From Candidatus Shapirobacteria bacterium (GTDB taxonomy: Bacteria > Patescibacteriota > Microgenomatia > UBA12405): DNA of 12,893 nucleotides. A model generated the notes under the pieces. It searched no databases. It saw only the letters and a list, made by a program, of their open reading frames with translations, and was not told the DNA's origin. The stretch's first letter is position 1. Each line of letters starts with the position of its first letter. The stretch is taken from contig VFLE01000064.1 of assembly GCA_009885205.1 (NCBI GenBank), forward strand, positions 1 to 12,893, read 5' to 3'. The position numbers were made by a program, and so were the translations under genes. This document shows, piece after piece, positions 7,533 through 12,762 of the stretch.

Positions 7533-8971
7533 TATTTCTTCCCCACTTTACCCAAAAATTCTTCATTATTTTTGGTTTTTTTCATTTGGTCGACAATCAT
7601 TTGACCAATTTGATCTTTATCCTCAATTGTATCAAACATTCTCATCATCGCCCCCACTTTTGCCAAAATATCTGAGGGCAACAACAACTCATCTTTTCTG
7701 GTACTCGATTTTTGAATATCAATCGCCGGGAAAATTCGGCGTTCTGCCAAACGTCTTTCCAATCTAAGTTCCATATTTCCCGTTCCCTTAAACTCTTCAA
7801 AAATCAATTCATCCATCTTTGACCCCGTGTCCACCAAAGCGGTTCCAATAATAGTCAGCGATCCCCCACCCTCAATTTTCCTAGCCGCTCCAAAAAATTT
7901 CTTGCTAGGGTACAAAGCCGCCGGGTCAAATCCCCCCGACAAAGTTCGCCCCGATGATGGGATTGCCAAGTTATAAGCACGAGCCAATCGAGTAATCGAG
8001 TCAAATACTATAAAGACATCTTTACCTAGTTCCACCAACCGTTTTGCCCTTTCAATTGCCACCTCAGCCGCCCGAGTTTGTTCTTCCGGCCGCTGGTCAA
8101 AATGTGATGCAATCACCTCACCTTTTATAAATCTTTGCATGTCGGTTACCTCTTCTGGTCTTTCTCCAACCAACACTGCCATCAAATGAACGTTGGGGTA
8201 ATTGGCCGACACTCCTGCCGCAATTTCTTTAAGCAAAGTCGTCTTTCCCGCTTTAGGTGGGGACACAATCATCCCTCTTTGTCCAAACCCAATTGGAGCA
8301 AAAAGATCAATAATTCTAGTTGATAAGGTAGATTGATCAAATTCCAAGTTTATTTGTTTTTCCGGGTAAATTGGGGTTAAATCCTTAAAATCAGGACGGT
8401 TATAAGCACTCGATAAATCTAAATTATTAATTTTGTCAATTCGCACCACTCCCCAATATTTTTCCGATTCTCGTGGTGCCTTGGCTACTCCAATCACATG
8501 ATCACCCGGTCGCAATCCATACCGCCTGACTTGCATCGAGGCAATCACCGCATCTCGGTTACTTGGCAAAAATTTCGGTCGGACATACCCCTGTCCATCG
8601 GCCAAAATCTCCAACACCCCCGCCACCATTTCTAATTTCACCTCTATTCTATTTATTTTTTCTTCTTGAAGTTTGAAGTTTGCTTGCCCGCCGTGGTGGG
8701 AAGTTTGCCTGCCTGCCGGCGAGGCAGGAAGTTTTTCCCTAGTGATTCCCACTCGATTATTGCTTATCCCCTCTTTACTCAAAGAGGGGGCAGGGGGTGA
8801 TTTTTCTTCAATCTCCGCTTTTATTTCATTAACAATTTCAGTATTAATCACTTCATCTCCATTTTCTTCGTTTTGAAGTTTGATGTTTGATGTTTGCCTG
8901 CCTGCCGGCGAGGCAGGAAGTTTTTCCATCTCAATAACCGGCTCTACAGGGATTGTCTTTTTTTTGAACAT
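7532..8971 (-). CDS. rho: Transcription termination factor Rho with repeat-derived N-terminal extension
   Basis: A 479-residue Rho, the hexameric RNA-dependent ATPase that ends transcription. The RNA-binding cold-shock-like domain starts near residue 116 (GVLEILADGQGYVRP). The ATPase core has Walker A PPKAGKT with K243, FDSITRLARAYN, the GRTLSGGFDPAAL stretch, and the Rho-typical FKGTGNMELRLERRLAERR and KSSTRKDELLLP. It is longer than E. coli Rho (419 residues) because of about 105 low-complexity, charged N-terminal residues, where no counterpart of the usual N-terminal helical domain is evident. That extension encodes two copies of LPASPAGRQT (residues 18-27 and 81-90), SPPAPSLSKEG (58-68) and HHGGQ, all translated from GC-rich palindromic repeats. 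The core has no missing residue, so the protein should be functional. The ATG at 8971 lacks a Shine-Dalgarno sequence; its promoter lies at 9068-9095. Confidence 0.95.
   Translation of the reverse strand: MFKKKTIPVEPVIEMEKLPASPAGRQTSNIKLQNEENGDEVINTEIVNEIKAEIEEKSPPAPSLSKEGISNNRVGITREKLPASPAGRQTSHHGGQANFKLQEEKINRIEVKLEMVAGVLEILADGQGYVRPKFLPSNRDAVIASMQVRRYGLRPGDHVIGVAKAPRESEKYWGVVRIDKINNLDLSSAYNRPDFKDLTPIYPEKQINLEFDQSTLSTRIIDLFAPIGFGQRGMIVSPPKAGKTTLLKEIAAGVSANYPNVHLMAVLVGERPEEVTDMQRFIKGEVIASHFDQRPEEQTRAAEVAIERAKRLVELGKDVFIVFDSITRLARAYNLAIPSSGRTLSGGFDPAALYPSKKFFGAARKIEGGGSLTIIGTALVDTGSKMDELIFEEFKGTGNMELRLERRLAERRIFPAIDIQKSSTRKDELLLPSDILAKVGAMMRMFDTIEDKDQIGQMIVDQMKKTKNNEEFLGKVGKK
8666..8736. repeat. 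Heptamer array interrupted by two palindromes (inside rho)
   Basis: TTTGAAG heptamers (8666-8682) are interrupted by an 18-base GC-rich block (8683-8700, containing the imperfect palindrome CCCGCCGTGGTGGG), resume at 8701-8707, are interrupted again by a 21-base palindrome (8708-8728: arms CCTGCCT and AGGCAGG around GCCGGCG), and resume as AAGTTTTT. Both interruptions fall between TTTG and AAG. Removing them leaves a continuous heptamer array. Both are multiples of three, so the rho frame is kept. Confidence 0.9.
8768..8789. repeat. 9-bp-stem hairpin inside rho
   Basis: CCCCTCTTT (8768-8776) and AAAGAGGGG (8781-8789) are exact reverse complements around the loop ACTC. The block is translated as part of SPPAPSLSKEG. 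Its sequence differs from the palindromes on either side and it is not embedded in heptamers. From memory, similar LSKEG-encoding repeats occur in other bacterial genomes, which would make it a separate dispersed family; this was not checked here. Confidence 0.8.
8871..8927. repeat. Second heptamer array interrupted by a palindrome (inside rho)
   Basis: TTTGAAG and two TTTGATG units (8872-8892) lead into TTTG, then a 21-base palindrome (8897-8917) identical to that at 8708-8728, then AAGTTTTT. The interruption is again between TTTG and AAG. A block of 36 bases, 8892-8927, is identical to 8703-8738, with the two copies 189 bases (63 codons) apart in direct orientation. Confidence 0.9.
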
Positions 8972-9067
8972 TTTTTGGCAAACAAATAATAATTTAAACT
9001 AAATAAAGTTGGATAAATTATACGTAAAAATACATAAAATACACATGTGTTCGGGGATTACAGAGTA

Positions 9068-9095
9068 ATTCTATCAAATCTATTTAATTTGTCAA
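9068..9095 (-). promoter_or_regulatory. Candidate rho promoter
   Basis: TTGACA (9090-9095), a 16-base spacer and TAGAAT (9068-9073, five of six consensus). The -35 box lies within the last codons of the Fic gene. The start would be near 9061, giving a leader of about 90 bases, unusually long for this window and compatible with leader-based self-control of rho, although no specific structure was identified. A perfect TATAAT at 9017-9022 with a weak -35 is an alternative. A 10-base palindrome ACACATGTGT lies at 9041-9050 in the leader. Confidence 0.6.
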
Positions 9096-10106
9096 ATATA
9101 GTATATCTATTTTTTTTATTTCTGCCAAAGTCAATCTTTTATTACGTTGTAGTTCACGAATTTTTGATACAACTGCCACCATCTTTTGATCATAAAGTTG
9201 ATACCCACCCTTAGAATAATCTGCCACCTCCAGCAACTTTTCCATAGTCCAGTGACGAATGGTTGGTACGGTTTCACCTGTCAGTTTTGCCAGTTCACCA
9301 ATTTTTAATAAATTATTTTTAGTAGAGACGTGATTAATCACGTCTCTACTTGTTTTATTTTGTTGTCTGTCTTCAACCATTTCTAAATATATATCCAAGC
9401 AACGGTCTACCGCCTCATACATCATTACCTGATAATTAGCCAAAGATCCACCCAACTGAGCTTTTTCAATACTATTCAGATATTGTTTACGATCTTCTTT
9501 GCGAATAATCGCCGGTGGGTAACCCGCTTGTAATAAAATAAAATTCATCAGCAATCGAGCAGTTCGACCATTCCCATCTACAAACGGATGAATCGACACT
9601 AATTTAAAATGAGCCTCAATTGCCAAGGTAACCGGATTGATATTGCTGTTTTGTAACCACCAAACAAATTTATCCATTAATTCTGGAACTTTTGCTGGAT
9701 TTGGCAAAATTACCGTTGTTCCTGCAATTCGAACTGATACATTTCTAAATCTTCCCGCATTCGTATCATCAATTTTTTGCAAAATATGTTGATGCAAATC
9801 AAGAATAATTTTCTTAGTAATTGCCTGCTTTCCTTTGTCAATTTTTTCCATTATCCAATCTATCGCCTCTCCATGATTCACCGCTTCCAAATGCTCTACC
9901 AAGGTTTTATTCTCGACTGTCAAACCGTCTTTCACCACCAAAGCTGTTTCTGCTCGAGACAAAGTGTTTCCCTCAATTGCATTAGAAGTATAGGTTAATT
10001 CAATTTTAAACCATTCCCGAGAATTTTTTACCAAATCCTTAGATATTGGTAAATGCGCATCCAGTCGCTGCTTTTTCCCCTCAATTATTTTCAAAATGTT
10101 TTTCAT
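9084..10106 (-). CDS. Fic-family AMP-transferase fused to a MerR-type DNA-binding domain
   Basis: Counted from the ATG at 10106, 340 residues. The N-terminal part carries the inhibitory-helix motif SNAIEGN (S41, E45), which places it in class II Fic proteins. The catalytic motif HPFVDGNGRTAR starts at H173 and is fully canonical, so transfer of AMP (or a related group) from a nucleotide to a protein hydroxyl is expected, held in check by E45. After residue 252 a 30-base palindrome encodes SRDVINHVST, and then a MerR-like helix-turn-helix follows (LLKIGELAKLTGETVPTIRHW to about LTLAEIKK at the C-terminus). Fusion of Fic to a MerR reader suggests autoregulation. An upstream TTG (10115) would lie before the predicted transcription start, so the ATG is preferred. 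The gene ends 112 bases before the rho start. Confidence 0.9.
   Translation of the reverse strand: MKNILKIIEGKKQRLDAHLPISKDLVKNSREWFKIELTYTSNAIEGNTLSRAETALVVKDGLTVENKTLVEHLEAVNHGEAIDWIMEKIDKGKQAITKKIILDLHQHILQKIDDTNAGRFRNVSVRIAGTTVILPNPAKVPELMDKFVWWLQNSNINPVTLAIEAHFKLVSIHPFVDGNGRTARLLMNFILLQAGYPPAIIRKEDRKQYLNSIEKAQLGGSLANYQVMMYEAVDRCLDIYLEMVEDRQQNKTSRDVINHVSTKNNLLKIGELAKLTGETVPTIRHWTMEKLLEVADYSKGGYQLYDQKMVAVVSKIRELQRNKRLTLAEIKKIDILYLTN
9321..9350. repeat. 30-base perfect palindrome in the Fic-MerR linker
   Basis: The whole 30 bases equal their own reverse complement: AGTAGAGACGTGATT followed by its complement. The block is aligned to codon boundaries and encodes exactly ten residues, SRDVINHVST, between the Fic and MerR domains. 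From memory, similar GTAGAGACG-type palindromes are dispersed in cyanobacteria and other bacteria; that relation is unverified. Confidence 0.85.
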
Positions 10107-10114
10107 ATACCACA

Positions 10115-10139
10115 AAGTATAACCTAATACTTTATACTT
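10115..10139 (-). promoter_or_regulatory. Inverted-repeat operator candidate at the Fic-MerR promoter
   Basis: AAGTATAA (10115-10122) and TTATACTT (10132-10139) form a perfect 8-bp inverted repeat with a 9-base spacer. It covers the -10 box and most of the -35/-10 spacer, the region that MerR-family proteins bind. The gene driven by this promoter encodes its own MerR-type domain, so self-repression is the simplest reading. Confidence 0.55.
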
Positions 10140-10144
10140 GTCAA
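10116..10144 (-). promoter_or_regulatory. Fic-MerR promoter (near-consensus, almost leaderless)
   Basis: TTGACA (10139-10144), a 17-base spacer and TATACT (10116-10121), matching eleven of twelve consensus positions. The predicted start near 10109 leaves only about three bases before the ATG at 10106. The -35 box overlaps the TGA stop codon of secreted protein B (10141-10143). Confidence 0.8.
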
Positions 10145-10176
10145 TTCTTCAAATACTCCCTCTTCCATTCTCCAAA
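10138..10176. repeat. 39-bp direct repeat, copy 1 (end of secreted gene B)
   Basis: Identical to 12724-12762. It covers the last eleven codons of the dockerin-like module, the stop codon and the -35 box of the following gene. The flanking codons for the same module differ more, so the two modules are recent relatives or have exchanged sequence. Confidence 0.85.
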
Positions 10177-11463
10177 ATCAACCAATGTCATTGTCGGTGG
10201 CACTGCCAAATATCTCTTTTTCCACACCCCAAAATCCGCCAAATTTACGACATTATCATTATTAAAATCCCCTTGTCTTGCAGGCAGAGTAGCTATCGGT
10301 GCTGTAAAACTACCCTGGATCAGCCATAATCCTGTGCCTTGTGGCCATGAAGATCCTTCTCCCGAAAGAATATTTACATTACTGCTATGCACAATCCCAT
10401 GTTTATCACCAACAATAGCCGGTTGGGCATAAGCCACATGATTTGTAGATTTGGCCAATCCAAATTTCAAAATTTCTTTATTTGGACTATTTCCCCACCA
10501 TGTCCAATTGATACCATCAAATGAGTAAGTAAAATAATTAGTATCTAATATGCCTTGAGTTCCCACAAAATAGCCAGGGTAATTCCCTGTAGGAATCGCA
10601 AAATATTTAACATCCATCGTATGAGGCATTGTAGTTTTCACAGGATTTTCAAAATGAATACCGTCTGTGCTTTTTACCAAAAACACACTCTTCTTGTTCC
10701 AATCTCCCGGAACGTCATAGTACCACAGCCACACTTGCTGTATTCCACCCACATTCATCACAATCGCAGTAGGATGACCAACTCCATAATTATGACTCAA
10801 GTCAGGAGCAACCCCCACTGTATGCCGACCATTCAAAAATGTATACTGTATATTCTCTAAGATTTTTGGGTTGGCCTTCACTACCGGTGATGGATCCGTT
10901 GTAGCATTACCAAAAGTATGTGAACTGTCCCACAACGATTGATTGTAGGTTTGCCAGTGTTGTCCGTCTTGACTGGTAGCTAAACAAATTTGAGTAAACC
11001 CCTGCTCTTCCTTACCTCCTCTCCAAAAACGCCGGGCACATTCGTAATACATTTTGTACAGCTCTTGTCCGTCGGCAATATAAAGATTGGCGTGTTTGAC
11101 AACGGTGGGAGCACAGTTGTGTTGCCCATTTTCTTTCACATTACTAAAAGTCGCTGGAAAAATTAAGGATGGGCCAGAGGTAGTTTTTGTCGCATCTCCA
11201 CTCCAATAATAAATGGAATCTCCACTACTCCAAGATTCTCCTGTTTTGACTCCTGGTCGTATTTCCTCACCGCAATACCAAGCTTTCCACACTCCATCTT
11301 CAACCATGGCTGTTGGTGCATAATCATACTTATCAATCCGATCAACCAACGGTGTAGTTGCCCTAAAAGTAGGGATAAAAATTACCGAAGGAGGATCAAC
11401 CGCCAAGACAACATTACTATTAAACACCAAAAACAAAATTAAAAATAAAACAATCTTTTTCAC
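10141..11463 (-). CDS. Secreted beta-propeller-like protein B with C-terminal dockerin-like module
   Basis: A 440-residue exported protein. Residues 1-21 are a signal peptide (MKKIVLFLILFLVF, then VVLA before VDPP). The mature part repeats blade-like segments, including CLATSQDGQHW, LVKSTDGIHF and YSFDGINWTWW, each of the form S-x-DG-x-x-(W/F), and APTAMVEDGVWKAWYCG. This pattern fits a five-bladed propeller such as GH43/GH32-like glycosidases or related sugar-binding proteins. Catalytic acids cannot be assigned, so substrate and activity are unknown. Residues 398-440 form a dockerin-like module (GDFNNDNVVNLADFG, then TMTLVDFGEWKREYL). The start codon is GTG, four bases after the abiEii stop, so it may be read through from the AbiE operon; a weak TAAACT (11470-11475) could also give a leaderless transcript. 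Confidence 0.8.
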   Translation of the reverse strand: MKKIVLFLILFLVFNSNVVLAVDPPSVIFIPTFRATTPLVDRIDKYDYAPTAMVEDGVWKAWYCGEEIRPGVKTGESWSSGDSIYYWSGDATKTTSGPSLIFPATFSNVKENGQHNCAPTVVKHANLYIADGQELYKMYYECARRFWRGGKEEQGFTQICLATSQDGQHWQTYNQSLWDSSHTFGNATTDPSPVVKANPKILENIQYTFLNGRHTVGVAPDLSHNYGVGHPTAIVMNVGGIQQVWLWYYDVPGDWNKKSVFLVKSTDGIHFENPVKTTMPHTMDVKYFAIPTGNYPGYFVGTQGILDTNYFTYSFDGINWTWWGNSPNKEILKFGLAKSTNHVAYAQPAIVGDKHGIVHSSNVNILSGEGSSWPQGTGLWLIQGSFTAPIATLPARQGDFNNDNVVNLADFGVWKKRYLAVPPTMTLVDFGEWKREYLKN

Positions 11464-11467
11464 TAAT

Positions 11468-12202
11468 TTAGTTTAACGCAGATATTTCACTTTGGATAAT
11501 AAATAACAATTCAGGTTTCAATATTTTTCTGATTTTGTTAAATGTTTCTGCTGGTAAAAGAGTATTTAAATCTTGGTCGATCAGGGTCTGGGTAATCTTG
11601 GTATTAATAAAATTAATTAAATATTCAAAATATTTGGCAGGAGTTAATTTTGTTCTTTCAACAATTATTTCACTGCGATAATTTAATCTACTCATAAAAA
11701 AATGATGAATGTCGTAAAGATCACGACAAGCAATCGATTTATGTTTATCAAAACGATCTTTGACTGCCACCAATTTATTGGCAAAAATTGTTTCCTTGGT
11801 TTGGCAGTTGACAGTGCGACCAATTTCAGGAAGAAATATTGGAGCATATAAATTTGATCTGACTTGAAAGTTAAGAGCATCGATTTTGAGAGTATTGCGC
11901 AAATTTGGATCAGATTTATATTTGAGGAAAAATTCAAGTGCATTTTTACTTTCCTCATCTACGGTGTACCCAAGTTTTTCAAAAACGTGATGAAATTCCG
12001 CTCTAAGTATCTTCTCATCTGATTTTGGATTAATATCAAAATCAAGATCAACCGAAAAACGATCCAAGATATTCATCATCGAAGCACAGGTTCCACCTTT
12101 AAAATACAATGACAAAGATAATATTGGATTATCAATAATCTCCGTTAATACACGTAATAGATGAATTTTATGAACAATATCTTGTTGTCGATTGGTAATC
12201 AT
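11468..12202 (-). CDS. abiEii: AbiEii-type nucleotidyltransferase toxin
   Basis: A 244-residue protein of the AbiEii/AbiGii toxin family (DUF1814, type IV toxin-antitoxin and phage abortive infection). The nucleotidyltransferase core is clear: FKGGTCAS (G36-S41), then RFSVDLDF with D52 and D54, and KIDALN with the third acid D108. The conserved K143/K148 region and KSIACRDLYDI (R160, D161) complete the family pattern. Known homologues (MenT-like) transfer nucleotides to tRNA acceptor ends and block translation; the same target here is inference. The length is usual and all motifs are intact, so the toxin should be active. The ATG overlaps the TGA of abiEi (ATGA), so translation is probably coupled, with the antitoxin made first. 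Confidence 0.9.
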   Translation of the reverse strand: MITNRQQDIVHKIHLLRVLTEIIDNPILSLSLYFKGGTCASMMNILDRFSVDLDFDINPKSDEKILRAEFHHVFEKLGYTVDEESKNALEFFLKYKSDPNLRNTLKIDALNFQVRSNLYAPIFLPEIGRTVNCQTKETIFANKLVAVKDRFDKHKSIACRDLYDIHHFFMSRLNYRSEIIVERTKLTPAKYFEYLINFINTKITQTLIDQDLNTLLPAETFNKIRKILKPELLFIIQSEISALN

Positions 12203-12687
12203 AGCTTTTTGTCAAAATAATAATTGGGTTGAAAATAGAGCATGTCAGATTTGGCTCGAACTACCGAAGCGACCAGAACACCGTTTGTTTGAACACTAAT
12301 ACCATTGCTGTCGTACAGATATTTGTCATTTAATTTTCGATACAAAAAAGTATTTCCGTCAATGGTTATTTTCTTGGAAATATTGGACACAAAAGTGATC
12401 TTGTTGGGTGATTGATTGATAATCCCGTTTTGCGCCAAAACTGTCTCAGTGGTTAAATAGCAAAAACGATTGATGAGTCTAAATCCTAGTTCGACAGGAT
12501 CAAGATCAGTGATGGGGATAATGCTATAAAAACCTTTATATATTTTAATTAAAACACCCTTTTTAATAAGTCGAGAAATGGTTTGATGGAGAGTGGTAGG
12601 CTTAATAATACCCCATAAAATACGTAGATCATCTGTGTGATAGATTTTCTGAGGCTGTTTTAATAAAATATTTAGTTTGTTTATCAT
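12199..12687 (-). CDS. abiEi: AbiEi-type antitoxin and transcriptional regulator
   Basis: Counted from the ATG at 12687, 162 residues. The N-terminal 75 residues form a winged helix (LHQTISRLIKKGVLIKIYKGFY), followed by the AbiEi family core CYLTTETVLAQNGIINQSP and ITFVSN. AbiEi proteins neutralise AbiEii and repress their own operon through the winged helix. At 162 residues it is shorter than the roughly 200-residue streptococcal AbiEi, so part of the C-terminal domain may be reduced. An in-frame TTG at 12693 is possible but the ATG is the better start. It overlaps abiEii by four bases. An inverted repeat lies in the promoter just upstream. Confidence 0.85.
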   Translation of the reverse strand: MINKLNILLKQPQKIYHTDDLRILWGIIKPTTLHQTISRLIKKGVLIKIYKGFYSIIPITDLDPVELGFRLINRFCYLTTETVLAQNGIINQSPNKITFVSNISKKITIDGNTFLYRKLNDKYLYDSNGISVQTNGVLVASVVRAKSDMLYFQPNYYFDKKL

Positions 12688-12693
12688 ATACAA

Positions 12694-12713
12694 TTATGTA
12701 TAGGATAACATAA
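12694..12713 (-). promoter_or_regulatory. Inverted repeat in the abiE promoter (AbiEi operator candidate)
   Basis: TTATGT (12694-12699) and ACATAA (12708-12713) form a perfect 6-bp inverted repeat with an 8-base spacer that covers the -10 box. AbiEi regulators are known to bind inverted repeats in their own promoter, so this is a natural candidate for negative autoregulation. Confidence 0.5.
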
Positions 12714-12730
12714 CTGATACTAATTGTCAA
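12702..12730 (-). promoter_or_regulatory. abiE operon promoter (extended -10)
   Basis: TTGACA (12725-12730), a 17-base spacer and TATCCT (12702-12707), preceded by TG one base upstream as in extended -10 promoters. The start is expected near 12695, eight bases before the abiEi ATG. The -35 overlaps the TGA stop of secreted protein C. Confidence 0.65.
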
Positions 12731-12762
12731 TTCTTCAAATACTCCCTCTTCCATTCTCCAAA
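12724..12762. repeat. 39-bp direct repeat, copy 2 (end of secreted gene C)
   Basis: Identical to 10138-10176, in direct orientation and 2,586 bases away. Recombination between the copies would excise protein B and the AbiE pair while keeping an intact dockerin-like end and a -35 box for the Fic gene. Confidence 0.85.

Noticed and set aside
9041..9050. Palindrome ACACATGTGT in the rho leader as an operator
   Set aside because: Ten bases in AT-rich DNA, downstream of the promoter, with no partner site; noted but not called.
10107..10115. TTG start for the Fic gene adding three residues
   Set aside because: It lies upstream of the predicted transcription start and overlaps the region just after the -10.
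10270..10300. LPARQGD in protein B resembles the LPASPAGRQ repeat peptide
   Set aside because: The DNA has no matching palindrome or heptamers, so the likeness is only at protein level.
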